Positions 12,060 to 25,020 of a stretch of 64,000 nt of DNA are shown in pieces (the stretch's first letter is position 1; each line of letters opens with the position of its first letter). The stretch comes from Schistosoma haematobium (lineage: Eukaryota > Platyhelminthes > Trematoda > Strigeidida > Schistosomatidae). A model generated the notes under the pieces. That model did not search any database. It saw nothing but the letters and a program-made list of their open reading frames with translations, and was not told the origin of the DNA. Position numbers and translations under genes: made by a program. Location: the NCBI RefSeq assembly GCF_000699445.3, contig NC_067195.1, forward strand, positions 15,695,287-15,759,286. The letters run 5' to 3'.

Positions 12060-13967
12060 TTGTTTAAATGTTTTATTCAGACCGATAACTTTGATACATC
12101 TTTACAGTATTACTTTGTATTTACATCTATAGACGATTCTTAATATGAACTCTTTTAGTAAAATTATTCATAAATGAAAGCAGTTTCGAACTAGTTTACT
12201 AAAATTTACATACACAGGAATTGCATATTTGTTTCTATATCCAATGGTTTATCTTGTTAAACTGATATAATTCAGTAGCTTAGTGTCTTACAAAACAAAA
12301 AGAACAGTAAAGTAATTTTTTATTCTTTCCATTACTAATGTTTATACGTTACTATGAGATTCTTAAGATGGTGAACTATTCACTTATAATATAAGATTTT
12401 CAGACTACTTACTATGTAATCTTTCTTTCTAATATACAATTCTTCGTAATTGTTAAGCTCTTTTATCAGAGAATAATATTGTATCGGTGTTCAATAATAG
12501 ACAGTCTATAACTCTTATGTACACTTTTCTTTCTTCTGTGAGTTGTTACAACGTGAAGAGTGACTTGTATATAAAGTAAATATTTTATTAAAAATTATCA
12601 TCACCTATTCACTATGAAAAAATTAGATTTAAGCCTCTGAAGAAGAATTAAAAAGGTAATCATATGAGTTGATGAAATTCTAATGAAGAAACGACCTTTT
12701 ACTTATCGCGCTGATGGTAAATATTTTGAGCTTCTCCTACCAAAAGAAAGTCTTTCAAGAGACTAATTTGATGAATTGATCTAAACAGATTCTTCTTAAA
12801 GAGATTACTCACAACATGAGTAGCTTGAAGATAATATCTGTGATATAAGATGATATAAGATGTTTCCGGTTGCAATCCCATATGGACAATCAGTTCAACT
12901 TAAGATTCAAACTACCTTCTAACGCGTAAACTCAGTAGTTATTAAAACTTAAGTGTGTGACCTTCAGTTACTTAAATTCAGCCATCTGAGACTATGCAAA
13001 ATGCACTCTGAGATCCAATTACTTAAAACCAGTTACCACATTACAACCTGAATAGTTGAATTTAATCATTATTAAAGATTAAACATGAAATTAACTATTG
13101 CACAAGACCAACGTGCATAAACGAGTGTAATTAATCATAGGAGATGGAATATTTACAGACAACTGGGTGAGATGTTCAACAGGGGATATACAAGTGAACA
13201 CCACTTTTACATCACACAGTCTACGTTTTCGAATTCGACCGAGGTTTTTATCCTTGTATAGTCATCACTTCCATAGTAACTGTACTCTGTACTGACTAAG
13301 CTCGTCCCAACTGGCCTACTAACTTTCTCATTATACATAAAAAGGCTGAGTGTAAAGCTACAAACTAATGACATGTATTTTGACAAATCTTGTCAAAATA
13401 TAGTAGCAATCTACAAAAGTATTTGCATTGTTTCAATAACCAAAAGTATCAGCCTAGTCGTCTATATTGTTATTATGCAACCCAATTGATTAATCTTAAT
13501 AACGTCCACTGAACGAGTACTTATATTTATATCAATGAAATTTAAACCCTCTACATTCAAATATTTGATTGTTGAACACTCGAAAGATACATCACTGTTC
13601 ACTCCTTCTAATCTTCTAATATTATTTAAAATCGAGGAAATCAGTATTCTTGCTTATGACAATGGTAAATTTAGGAATTCTAATGTATATGATAAAAATA
13701 CATTTGTGAAATGGTCATTTGACAGATAATTACTGTTCGTTGTTAATTATTTGTTAAGTATTTCCTCCCCTATCATTATTACTTATTAGTCTGATAAAAA
13801 ATAACAACTTGTTTAATGTATTATCCAGAGTAGTTTTTAATAGTATGTGCTTCCAATGGTTTCAACATCTCTTTTAAAAGCAGTGACAAGCCTTATTATC
13901 TGATGCTTTTCACTTTCCTGCTTTCCAAACACCAATATATTTTAATGAAACTTTATTTTTCACTTAC

Positions 13968-14088
13968 CTTGCATTAAATACACATTCAAAGACTGCTATT
14001 CCTGGTTGGTCATCTTTTAAAGTAAGTGACACATCTTTTGGAGGTAAGACAAGATCTAAAGAATTGGTGGCCATATTTTCAGGTGGAT
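13968..14088 (-). CDS. Ig-repeat receptor-like gene, exon 3
   Basis: This 121-nt exon lies between an acceptor at 14089-14090 (minus strand TTTAACAG) and a GTAAGT donor at 13962-13967. It starts after one carried base and leaves two bases, matching exons 2 and 4. It encodes a linker (DPPENMATNS) and the first strands of Ig domain 3, ending FECVFNA; the cysteine is the expected B-strand cysteine. It is too short to stand out as an open frame. I found it by following splice phase from exon 2. Confidence 0.7.
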
Positions 14089-15105
14089 CTGTTAAACAAA
14101 ATTTTATTGAAGCACGTAGTTAAATTAACAAAATGACAATGAACGGTCTTTAAATTACTAAAGTTCATATATTAGGTAATTTTCATAAAATATAGCAAAA
14201 ATCTTCCATCTGTCTCATGATAAACCGTAATAAAATAATGAATTAAGAATCAACTAACCATTTCTGAAGGCAGTCTCCCTAAAAGATAAGAAACTGACAA
14301 ATTTAAGTAGTTTCATTTCCAACTCATTATGTAAACCTTTCAATGTCATACTGGAACTGTTAAGCATTTCTGATGGAATATAGATGTTAAGTCCTAAAGT
14401 ATTCTCACAATAAGTTCATAAATTATCCGCTTTTTGTTATATATGAACCATCAATGTTCTGTAAAATGAAAATTTTAACCTAAGCACATCAGTTTCTTTT
14501 CAACGGTTATTTTCAAAATATACAAAGAAGAAATAATATCTTGCATGAGGTGAATATCCTGGAAAAGAAGAGTATCATTTCGTGATTTTGTACACACTAT
14601 TGAAACTAACAATTGCGATGAAATAAGTCAGCTTCTTGCAAATAAACCTGAAATACCTCCAATATTGAAACACGGTAAAATGCAACATTGAAGTTTAACA
14701 CTCGGTAAACATATTTTTCTTAACTTCGAAATTATTCCCGGCTTTTTATCGCTGATCTTAAAAATGTCATAAACTATTTATATAATCTGCCCCGTTGATT
14801 GTGAAAATTCAGAAGCTCAAGATGACTTCAAGTTTACTAACAAACAAAATATTTACAAACTAACTAAATTGATAGAGCAGTATTGTTAGTAGGCCTCAAG
14901 ACAGTTATGTCCCAAAGTGGGCAAGAATATTTCAAACGCTGTTTTCTACCTCAAGTTTGCATACGCTGACACATTAAGAAATTTTGAATAATATCTTCAT
15001 TATAGTTTATCAGCGTTGCGGATTACACAGTAGTTTTATCATAAACTTTCACATACATAAATGATTTAACATTAATATTTATAGGTCAAAATTATTGTTA
15101 CTTAC
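14089..15105 (-). other. Intron 2 of the Ig-repeat gene
   Basis: About 1 kb of AT-rich sequence separates exons 2 and 3. No repeat or additional exon was recognised in it. Confidence 0.6.
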
Positions 15106-15519
15106 CTTTAACTTGGATTATATGTGCCTGACTGAATACTTCACTATTTGCTCTTCCGTAGCCATTGATCAGTCGTGCTCTAATCACTTTTGAATCCATT
15201 TCTTTATCAATATTAAGCAATACTATAGCTTGTTCCAACTGACTAACAAAAATATTCAATGTACTAGGTATTGGGGCATTGTTTATAGTCCATATAGCTT
15301 GTGGGAACGGTACTGCTTGTAAATAATATGAAGGAGATAAAGCTTTGTTTGTTTTGTTTGCTGGGTTGAATACTGATTTCCACAATCCATTTCGTCTTTC
15401 CAGTTGAAATGGCTGCTTTCGTTTATCTTGATGTAGTGAACCAGGCCAAATTATAACAGCTTGATCTAGAGTTACTTCAATAAATGAACGCGCCTTGGTT
15501 TTAGATGGTGGATCAAGAT
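15106..15519 (-). CDS. Ig-repeat receptor-like gene, exon 2
   Basis: This 414-nt exon (138 codons, phase 1 to phase 1) is bounded by an acceptor CAACAG at 15520-15525 and a GTAAGT donor at 15100-15105. It encodes one Ig-like module: a linker LDPPSKTKARSF, a B-strand-like VTLDQAVII, a C strand with QAIWTINNAPIP, and an E-F-G region ending ARLINGYGRANSE. The central tryptophan and the strand pattern fit an Ig fold. Neither of the two usual disulfide cysteines is present: the whole exon contains no cysteine. The exon could also be read as a diverged fibronectin-like spacer, but its position between two Ig domains favours Ig. Confidence 0.7.
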
Positions 15520-18365
15520 CTGTTGAGATAAAAATTAAAAAATAGTAGTAATCTAATATCAAACGGAATTGACTTCCTAATAAAACAACTACACTACTTG
15601 TAACCCATAAGTAATAACCTTCTCAAGTCTTAATTTCAAAATCATTTGAAAATTCGGACATTATTCATCGAGATTACAATTTACTACCAATTAGTAAATA
15701 ATAATTAAGAACACTAGTGAGTGGCCTTCAAACAATTATGTAAGAAATCATTTTTTAATGATCCTTGACTATTTGGTTCAGATAGTTTGATAATTAAGCT
15801 TTGATCGTCTTTAAATACAGTACCATTAAAAATGACTCTGGAAATGTTAGTGTTAGAACTTTTCCACCATTAAATAATAAATTTCTTCAGTCAAAGATGA
15901 AACTCGACAGGGTTTTTATGATATATATGCTGTCACCATCTGTATGTTTATTTTAATTGCCTTTCTTAAATATTTGAAGACATTTCCAGTTTCGTTCTAC
16001 CCTTTCTACATCAAGTTTGTTTATGGTTTGGTCATAAGAGGTGCAAGCTCAATAATATATAACAAACCTTTCATCAGAAATTCGATTGCTGCTTTCTTAG
16101 GTCGACAACAATAATAGTTTTCTTTAAAAGTATTACAAAATCGTGTATGATTTTACTCGGATAAGAAGATACATGTGTTCACTTTACAATATCCGTTTCA
16201 ATAATCTTTTCATAGAAAAATGAAACAATCATTATAAGCTATCAATTTACCGATCTAAATTAGAAAAGAGACATTTATGGTTCGTTTGCAGGTTTTCATG
16301 AGAAATACTTTGAATTTTATTTGAGTACACGCCTAACACTAGAAGTTATCTGAGAACAAGACTATCCTGGATAATCAGTCGCATTTCAAACATTAACATG
16401 CTAATTGCTCAAATCTTTACATTGGGAATATTGAAAATCGTACTACAGCTGATGTTCAACCTTTTTAAATAGATTGGTGATATTTGCATATTTTGAGCGG
16501 AACAAACCACTTTACTGGTATAACATGGAACTAAACACTGATCAACAAAATATAATAAGTTAAAACCCAAAGCTAATAATGCCAAGAATTTGATTTCTTC
16601 TGCTATTGATAAACAAGATTTTTATTCCATCCCTAACACAGAATGTCTATGATAAAATCTAGTTTGTGATGTATCTTATTATCTCCTGGAGTCATTTAGT
16701 TTCAGTCCCAAAAGAACATTAAATAAAGTGACATTTAAACTATAAACGAAGAACAGTTTCTTAAAATCAATAAGTTTGTACGTACAAGGTGGTAATAAAC
16801 CACTAAGTTGGCCATTATTATTCTTGACTACAACCAAAAAAATCGTCAAGATGGCCGAAATCAATTACTGTTGTTCCTCTGAGGAACGTCAGTAAAGAAA
16901 CCAAAAACGTAAGTCATTTTACTTCATACAAATAGAATTCACTAATAAAAAGCGTCATGTGAACAAAAGGTTTGAAGTAATAGTAATAAAAACATATCAA
17001 TAAAACTCAATAAAATGTTGAAAGGTTTCAGCACAGTGACAAAACAAGAGTCTACTTCGGCTACTGTTATAAGCTCTAGTTAGAATTACATATGGTCTTC
17101 GACAACGAATATAATCTGTCCAGAAATCTTATCAATGTATTCCGCAGATACATGTACAGCTGAAAATAACAACAGATAACTCCCCTTATATTCCTGAGCA
17201 TAGTAATAAAAGATATTTCGTCGGTCAGTGTTTTCAGTTAGTTATTCATGAGAAATCACATTTTTTATAGACATCTATTGTAAAACTGGAGTTAATCTTA
17301 AACTGAGAATTAGGTTTCTTTGTCAGAATTTGTTATTGAAGGCGATATACATGTACGTACTTTTAAAACTAGACCTACTTTATAACCTGAAATATGGTTA
17401 TCCACAAAAAACTAATGCGCCTTATTCAAAATAATGTGACTGCATGGCTACTTTGAGTATAGCTTCTGCTTTTTATAAATACAATATTCACTTTATTCAT
17501 AAAGTAAAGGTCGGAAGGAAACATCGGCGACAATTTGAATATGATTGACAGTTATTTAAATATCACCAAACTTTGTTGTTACTCAAGATGTTGAACTAAT
17601 TAAGTATATCGTTGCTGAGTGTGGAGTAAATTCTATTACCGTTAAAACTGTGATTTGAAACTCTATATTCTTGTTTGGTGCACAAAGTACCTTCGGACTA
17701 GACACCAATGCACGGAAGGTTGAATATAATTAAGCAGACACTGATCAGAGCTATGATGATAAATGATGTACAAAACTGTTTAACATATTCTGATCTCCTC
17801 CTCTGTAATATATCAAATGAAAAATAATCACTTTATGTTTCACAAAATTTATATCTCGAAGAAGTGGGACAGAGGTTTAGTTTTAAACGTACAATTTTTC
17901 AACGACTATATATTCAAAGTCTATACACAGAAACAGGATGACTGTAACTCAAAGATTGCTCAAAATTTAACACAGTAGTCCAATATTTTCAAGTTGTTCA
18001 TATATCGAAATAAGTAAGATTATTTACGAAATGAAACGTTTAGTTGTAAATGCATCGATCGAATCCCTGAATCATTATATATCTTCATGACGACATTTGA
18101 AGTTCTACACAACATAATTTTTGGGAGCATATGTTAAAAGTTGATATTCACTTTCAACTCTGACCCAATCACTAACAAAATATTTAGAGATTGAATGTTG
18201 CCATATATAACAAATTGTTATTAGCCATCACCATATATAGACATAAATATTAACTTATACACTCATGACATAACTCTTCAAACGAGTATTTAATGAAAAC
18301 GCGACATTAATCACAAAAACGTTAATTCAGTAAGCACGTGAATATAAATAACAAAATTAACTTAC
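15520..18365 (-). other. Intron 1 of the Ig-repeat gene
   Basis: About 2.8 kb of AT-rich sequence lies between the signal-peptide exon and exon 2. The only longer open frame (16679-16864, minus) has no motif or matching phase, so I treat it as chance. No repeat was recognised. Confidence 0.55.
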
Positions 18366-18732
18366 AACCGATCTCTAATTTGACTTTCCGGCTACGGATC
18401 CCCCCATAAGTAGTTTTTACTACACAGTGATAATATCCAGCATCTTCACGATAAGCTGACCGGAAACGAAAAGAAAAAGTAAGATTTTCAGCTATTCTGA
18501 TGTCATCTTTGTACCAAGATATTAATGCTCCGGAGAAAACATTTGTTTTGCAAGGAAGTAAAACCTGCTCCCCTTCTGGAACAATTAAGTACGAGCTCTC
18601 CGATGTAAAATGCAGAGGAATATTTTCTTCATTGAGTTCAAAAGATTTCAAACTATGTATCAAGAGGTACAAGATTGCACAACACAAGAATATCCATCTA
18701 CATTTATCATCAAAAATAACCATGTATTCCAC
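18366..18732 (-). CDS. Ig-repeat receptor-like gene, exon 1 (signal peptide and Ig 1)
   Basis: This exon starts at the ATG at 18732; a second ATG at codon 4 is possible. Residues 13-29 are hydrophobic (WIFLCCAILYLLIHSLK), a signal peptide, so the product enters the secretory pathway. An Ig domain follows: VPEGEQVLLPC with C61, ISWYKDD with W73, then EDAGYYHC with C103, the classic D.G.Y.C pattern. A GTAAGT donor at 18360-18365 ends the exon in phase 1, matching exon 2. Together the exons give a multi-Ig extracellular region. In domain order it resembles PTK7/off-track pseudokinase receptors, but the C-terminal part needed to prove this is outside the window. Upstream DNA shows no obvious core promoter. 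Confidence 0.75.
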
Positions 18733-21700
18733 TTGCTGTAATTTAGACTGTAAATGTGGAAACTACATGAATTTACTATTGATGATAAAAGACCACGAAA
18801 ACATATTAGTTGCAGATAATGATATGTCATTCAAATATACTCATATTTTTGATGCGATATAATTTATCAATATGATGCGTTTAAACAAACTACGAACGAA
18901 AAGTTTTGTAAACAGGTTGTTTTTCTAATCCCTAGAGTGAAAAATAGTTATCATTTGAGTAGCTACAACATGATTTCCTTCGCTTCTTTCAAAGCATCAG
19001 ATTTTGGCAGAATTATTGTAATATACAGACGTATTAAGCTGTAGTTTTCTTGGTCAGAAATAAAATGCCGTTTTTTGCTTATGGCCTGTTATTTAATTTT
19101 CTAATAGTCTTTTTATTTGCGGAGAGTTAACGTCCATGTTTTATACCATATGAAAACAGCACTACCTAATTATTTTGTTAGTGAAATGTATTACTCTAAT
19201 AAAACCTAAGAATGTTCAAGGGCAGTTCGATATTAGAATTCACCATCGACGTTCCTCATATACTGCTTTTTATCGATATTCACCACCACCTATGCTGTGG
19301 TTTCCTTATATAGTATTGACATTTTCATTTTAACCCCTCAATTCTTATAATCATTCTTCTACAAAAGCCCCCAAAATTCGAAATCATCCGATAGATCTTC
19401 TTTTAAGAGCGAAAAACCAACCCAAGAATTGGACCTTATGGCGCTTTGCTTGACCTCAGAAACTAAGCAGACAGTTCAAAATCAACTCTGGTGCTTTATA
19501 ATATCCACATTTAGTAGGTCTCCTGTCGCCTAAACATACGACTGTTTAGTCAGTTTGAATTTTAGGGTATAATAATTGAATAGCTTTTTAAATAACTAGA
19601 CCCTGGTAGTATGCTAAATGCCTATTTTACAGGCTATGTCTATTTTAAATGATAATCCGGAAGCATTACGTGGCTATATAAAACACCAGGAACTGTCCCA
19701 CTTAACAAAACAAGACCGCATTAATAAGAAAACATCATGAATGGTGAGTCAAACTTCATTACTGTATAACTGAAAAGATTTAAATATATCACAGAATTTA
19801 GGGTTTCACAACTATTTTTCCCGTAACTTTTCTACAACTGAAAGAAACTGGCTAGTACAAGTAAGTCAGGAATGAATGATTTCAAAGACATTTTTAAAAA
19901 ACTTTCGATTTCAGCTGGAAATTAGTTACAAGGTACGCGTGGTGCGATGTAAACAATCACGATCTCGTGCAGATATGTGACTAATAACCTCCGGTGAGGT
20001 GCGTCTAGTGGGACTAACGAAGTGATCTTAATAGTCGACGACTTATGGAATTATTTATTTTGGAATTCGTCTTTAATTACAGACTCAGACAGTGACATAA
20101 AGAACGACTTCGACGAGTCTTTAAATAAGCCCAAAGATTCACTGATAATTATGTCTGACCTATGTAAATCTAGTGAGCTGAGAAGAATCTGTATATAAAG
20201 TCTTTCTCGCTCACCTTAACTTCAGTGACCAGATATGCGAAATAGTCTTGATCACCACTTAGCGCGATGTTTAGTAACCACTAAGAAGCCGTCTCACAAA
20301 CGTACTGTTACTTGAAACCAAAAGTAAATTCCAATTCTCTGACTGGATCAAACATTTTCGAGGTTTAAACACTTTAATATGGCCCCAACATCCTAAATTC
20401 ATATGCTATAATTTTAATAAGAGTACTCTCCCCTAACGTGGTTATCCCGTTGGAAACTTATATGAATATGACTGTGAAAGGCTGTCAAAAATGATATTCT
20501 TCATTCTCATAACTATAGATAGTTACTGTGTCTATGCTTAAAAAGATTAAAGAATAAGTGTGTGTCTTTGACGCCTTCCATCATTTTCTATGTGTAACCC
20601 ATGGAAGAGTGATGCCAACACGAGGCTGGCATGTGACTTATTAAGAAACTCACTAAAATTCAGGAAACTTTAAAAAATTGAAGTCAGTCGATAGCACGCC
20701 AGTCTTCAAAGTAGTCAGGAAAAATCCAACCTTTTAAAGATCAATTGTGGTATATTCAATAATGTTGGACATTGTGGAAGGGATGTTTTGTTGAGCCATG
20801 GTCGTGGTCGCTATTATTACACTTATAGTTATCAATAGAATTATAGATACAATCCCCGAACTGTTGATTTATCATGATATGACCATCTATTCTATATGAC
20901 CTAATGTGCAAGTCACATTATTGTCCATACCAACCCTTTATACCACGACAATCAGCATTACAATATTTAGAATATATGGGAAACACATTTGGGCTTGGGA
21001 CAAAATGATATATATCTAGTACAAAGAGGAATAAAACGCCACACCCACACTGCCGATCCATGTCAACATGTGTCAACCATATTTGATCTTCTCTATAGTG
21101 CTAAATGTTGAATGCAAACCTCCTCCGTAATTATATGTTCAGCATCAAACATTGCTTAGTTAGGAAATCATGATATGGAGGTCTATAATGAACGAGAACG
21201 ACCAACTTACGTTTCTACATTACCTGCGGGTACCCTCCGCCCTGTCGGTAAAAAAAATCAGACTAGTGGTCAACAGGTCCTTCTTCAGATCGTGGGACAA
21301 AACAGCTGGAGCACGAGGTTACCCTTTTCAAACGAACAAAGTTTCTCAACATTCAAAATAATTAGGAAGCATAATGCCAGTACGCAATAAAGAAGTGAAC
21401 GAATACTTGAGCTATAATGTTTTGAAATTGCTAAGACGTCTGCAGCCAACTCGTCACCAATCAACCTCAGTTGTTACAAGTGAATGACGATCATTAGCCT
21501 GACGTTTGACCTGTCATAGTGTTATGTTGTATACAGTAAGCCCTTAAGTCCACAAAACTAAAAATCTGCATTGTAACTTTCTCGTCCAGTTCTTTTCACA
21601 AGGAGTAATATAAGACTACTCGCCACAGACACTAAGAGAACCAAAGCAGATGCAACTCCACATTTTATACGGAGGTAGCTTGACGGAATCTCCATGGCAT

Positions 21701-22538
21701 TATATCCAGCACTCTAAAACATACGCACAACCTGACGTGGAAATTTACGACGTTGTTTACATTATTTTACGAAAGAGACATAAACCTCATAGATTAAGTA
21801 CAGAGATAGTCAACTGGATGGTGATAGGCCTGGGAAAATAATATTACGAAGATGAATTCCGACGCTTAAGACCATTCTCTCTGAGCTATAGGAGACTATG
21901 AGGTGATGTGATAATGGAGCACAATATACTAAGAACTTTGAGTCGCACCAACACAAACATCCTGCCAGAACATCACAGTCAGGCCACTCCAGACAACTAT
22001 CGAATAGACTGCACATCAAAGAGGAAAATCCGTATGCGATACTACTTTTCAAATTAAGACTTGCTCCTAATCGAGATAACCCCCCCCCTCCAGACCAATC
22101 GGCCTAGCCCTCCCCAGTAGAGAGCTTAATGAGGAGACGCAACAAACACGTACTCACCTAAAGATTATCGTAAACAGAATAGCCAACAGTGCCTCATGCA
22201 CGTCTGCTAACTTATTTACCATAGTCATCATAACATGTCATCAGTTTAATCCTACTTCATTTCATATTATCGCCATCCCGTTTTTATTACCATACTCCAG
22301 TCTGCTCATACTTCCCTCATTATTAACCAACCAATTTAATTATTTACTCCCTCGAACAACTGTCTTCTCTTGATATTTCTGAATCCTAAGCTATTCTCAA
22401 CCAATTTTCACACTGGAACTGACCAACCTCTCTAGCAATGTGATAACTGCTAGTATACGGAAAACCCTACGAACTTCAGACAAACACAATCATTCGAAAT
22501 GCAAAATATACAAAACTACAAACGACTATCAAAATAAC
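18733..22538. other. Intergenic; possible LINE relics
   Basis: This stretch is 5' of the Ig-repeat gene. From about 20060 to 22500 the plus strand has scattered peptide-like stretches broken by many stops, in the same orientation as the LINE 3' end at 22539. They could be the rest of that element, but no endonuclease or RT motif is clear enough to call. A C-rich run (CCCCCCCC) sits at 22081. Confidence 0.3.
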
Positions 22539-22910
22539 TAGAATAAGTTAAGTCGAGTGACTGAACTACTGCATTTTGGACATGATAAATACATGGAACA
22601 CACAAAACTGGAGACACAACACAACAGAACAGACTGCAGACACAACGTCTACTCCTTAAGTGTTGTCAAACGCTGGAATTCGCTGTCAGCTGAGCTAGTC
22701 CAAGAGACTTTCCAAGAGTCCTTGAAGAGAAAACCTGACATATTGTTAAGGACTAAGGATAAAATCTAACTACGATTCACCAATCTTGTTTTTCTCTTTT
22801 ATCGTTAACAAACCTTGGTTCCTGCCTGGAGGTATTGGTGATCCACTGCTACCAGACACGGAAGTCCGTTAAGCGAGGGCTTCTTCTATTCCGTCCATAA
22901 CCGTTTGAAC
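22539..22910 (+). pseudogene. LINE (CR1/Jockey-type) ORF2 C-terminus and 3' UTR
   Basis: The plus-strand frame ending at 22769 has the typical C-terminal signature of CR1/Jockey-type LINEs: LETQHNRTDCRHNVYSLSV, then VVKRWNSLS and a closing basic stretch. In full elements this follows the RT domain. Here the RT is not recognisable upstream. The following 140 bp (GGAGGTATTGGTGATCC and onward) may be the 3' UTR. This is a dead fragment. Confidence 0.6.
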
Positions 22911-23107
22911 CATTTTGGAAGCGCGTAAATTAACTTCCTTTGGCTTATGGAGGCAAGTGACGGTAAGTTGTACATCACCTGGAATAGCAAACAATATTTG
23001 ACCCAGTATGCTCAGAACGAGGGCATCGAGTTTAGTGATTAACGCAAGACTATATTCTATGAACAAACCAAACAAATTGAGAATGACAAGTCTTGGAATT
23101 CGGCTCA
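22872..23107 (-). other. Unrecognised ORF, hydrophobic N-terminal half
   Basis: A 79-codon minus-strand frame opens with MSRIPRLVILNLFGLF, continues with hydrophobic stretches (ALVLSILGQILFAIPG) and ends in a charged helix-like MVQTVMDGIEEALA. Its composition is more protein-like than neighbouring frames, but I do not recognise a family. It overlaps the presumed LINE 3' UTR, so it may be chance or a relic. There is no clear splice acceptor upstream. Confidence 0.2.
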
Positions 23108-24534
23108 TAATTCACATAGTTAAATAGCATTTTGTCATTACACCTGACATCAGTCCTTAATGGAAATCTGTTAGTTCAGTTTTTTAATCTAAATCCTAAT
23201 TCTTGTTCCGCATAATAGTTCATAACCCTTTCTTGACCCTGGCAAGTGGAAAAGTTGCCTCAAAGTTCGTACATAAATTAGTCGCTATGATTACCACATT
23301 TTAATCAAAGATTGTGAACTGGGAGTTCACAGGACAGCTTGTTTACTATTCTATGCTATAGATTCCTCTGAATCAAGATGATATGGTGAACAGAAATCAA
23401 CTTCTCTACTCACTTATTTTCACCTTGTTTCCTCAAGACCTGATATTTGGTTTGATTATTTGTTTCAAAATCATTAGCGTGTATCAGACTTATAAAAACG
23501 AAAGTATCGTTTTACATGAATTCGAAGACTTATGTGCTAATGACCCGCTTTCCATTCATTGTTATTTGGTCTTCCTATTTTCCTTTGGCCTTGAGGATTC
23601 CATGTGAGGGCTTGCCTTATGACTCTAGTGCTTTCCTCAATGTTCTGTAAGCCCAACCAAACTTGATTGCAAGACCTAACACCAATGTAACAATACAATC
23701 TGATCCACATTTATGTAAAACCCGACTTTTGTTCCAGTTCGACCAATGTTCTAGATAAGATAGTTATAAAAGTTTGTAGAACAATAAGAGCTAACTTAAT
23801 GCAGGTCGGCAAATGATGTACAGTGATACAATTTATTCAAGTGATAGCTACTCACATAAGTTGGTTAATGCTGATACTTTTTCACCCATCAGGCAAACGA
23901 AACAGGAAGCTGGTTGATGCAGTAGAAGAACGCAAATCCAGTGGAAGTGGGAGGTACGTTTGGAATTCTTTCCCAATACATTTTCTTCAGCTATTTTTTG
24001 AATAGTGTCAGGCCTGTGCAGGTAATTCAACATCATTTGTTGTGAATTTCGCAGATGGACCCCGACAAATATCCCGGTTTCTATGTCTTTCAAGAATCTG
24101 TTTTTGGAAATATTATCTTACCTGCGATCCCAAGAAATGAGATAAACAAATGAATACTGCTTTAACTGAACTTTTATGATAGATTTCATTCCATTTATCA
24201 CGCAGCTTACTTTCTCTTATACCCGTCCATATTTCTTTTGATTATTTTGTAACGTTTAGCTGAAATTACAAGTAAATGCATTTTTGTATAATAAAATACT
24301 GGTACATAATATTTGCAAACTTTAGTGAACTTTACTCTAATCATCCACCTACGTTTTGTTTAGCTCGGATTATGGTCATTTTTATTTCAATGAAAATAAC
24401 TAGTTTAGAGGCGCAATATCGTTGTACCATGATGTCAAACAGATGCTGTCTCAACCACAAATAATGTAACTACATAAGTAACGATACACCTTCATATGCT
24501 TCAAACCAGCTGATGAGCTTGTAAATCTTCATTG

Positions 24535-25020
24535 ACTGAAATGGTTGGGCCACGTGTTACGTGTGCCTAAACACCGATTACCACGACTCGAAATGCTGAC
24601 TGTTGGGGATAGTTGGAAGAAAGGGGCGGCCGAACCAAAACGTGTCATTAGTGCTTGAAGTCACTAACTTCTGGTCTGAGCCATGTTGGTAGATGCAGAC
24701 TACTTGGTTGGGGTCCGTGTGACTCGTAACCAATGGTTGGAGACTCTTGGTGACATAGCTCTGAACCGATCACAATGGCGTCGGTGTATACACCCTGTCT
24801 TCCCTTAAATTGTGAGATTAGAAGTATTTTATATCTTCCTTTCCACCAACTAATTCTTTCGTCCTGTATTATATCGTTATATATAATCTTTCTTTTACGT
24901 GTTACTACCAGTGAAGTAACTACTTCTATGAATTCGGTGTTCATCTTGTTGTGCTAATGAGGTGTGGCAACTTGTGCCGATGCATACATATGCCTGGTCC
25001 TACGTTGTAGCTGACTGACT
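24535..25020 (+). pseudogene. RTE-type LINE 3' end
   Basis: The plus strand reads KWLGHVLRVPKHRLPR followed by a frame-shifted tail (GWKK-like, then CRLLGWGP, then WRRC-like), the signature of the ORF end in schistosome RTE-like elements. Several frameshifts and stops interrupt it. A short GACTGACTGACT repeat at about 25010 fits the simple-repeat tail of RTE insertions. The RT domain is missing, so the copy is 5'-truncated. Confidence 0.6.

Larger units (their letters stand above)
4324..13967 (-). other. Large intron 3 of the Ig-repeat gene
   Basis: This is about 9.6 kb between exon 3 (donor GTAAGT at 13962-13967) and exon 4 (acceptor at 4324-4325). It contains only repeats I can name: SINE copies at 5009-5160, 6084-6230, 7645-7895 and 11965-12059, a solo-LTR-like block at 8201-8514, and a 48-bp TA tract at 8536-8583. 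The remaining sequence is AT-rich with no supported exon on either strand. Confidence 0.6.

Noticed and set aside
13535..13729. A 64-codon plus-strand frame in intron 3
   Set aside because: It lies on the opposite strand to the gene, has random-looking composition and no splice signals.
18500..18862. A 120-codon plus-strand open frame opposite the signal-peptide exon
   Set aside because: It is the antisense shadow of the Ig exon, has no motif and no splice or promoter support.
24648..24944. A 98-codon minus-strand frame
   Set aside because: It lies antisense to the RTE 3' end and carries no motif.
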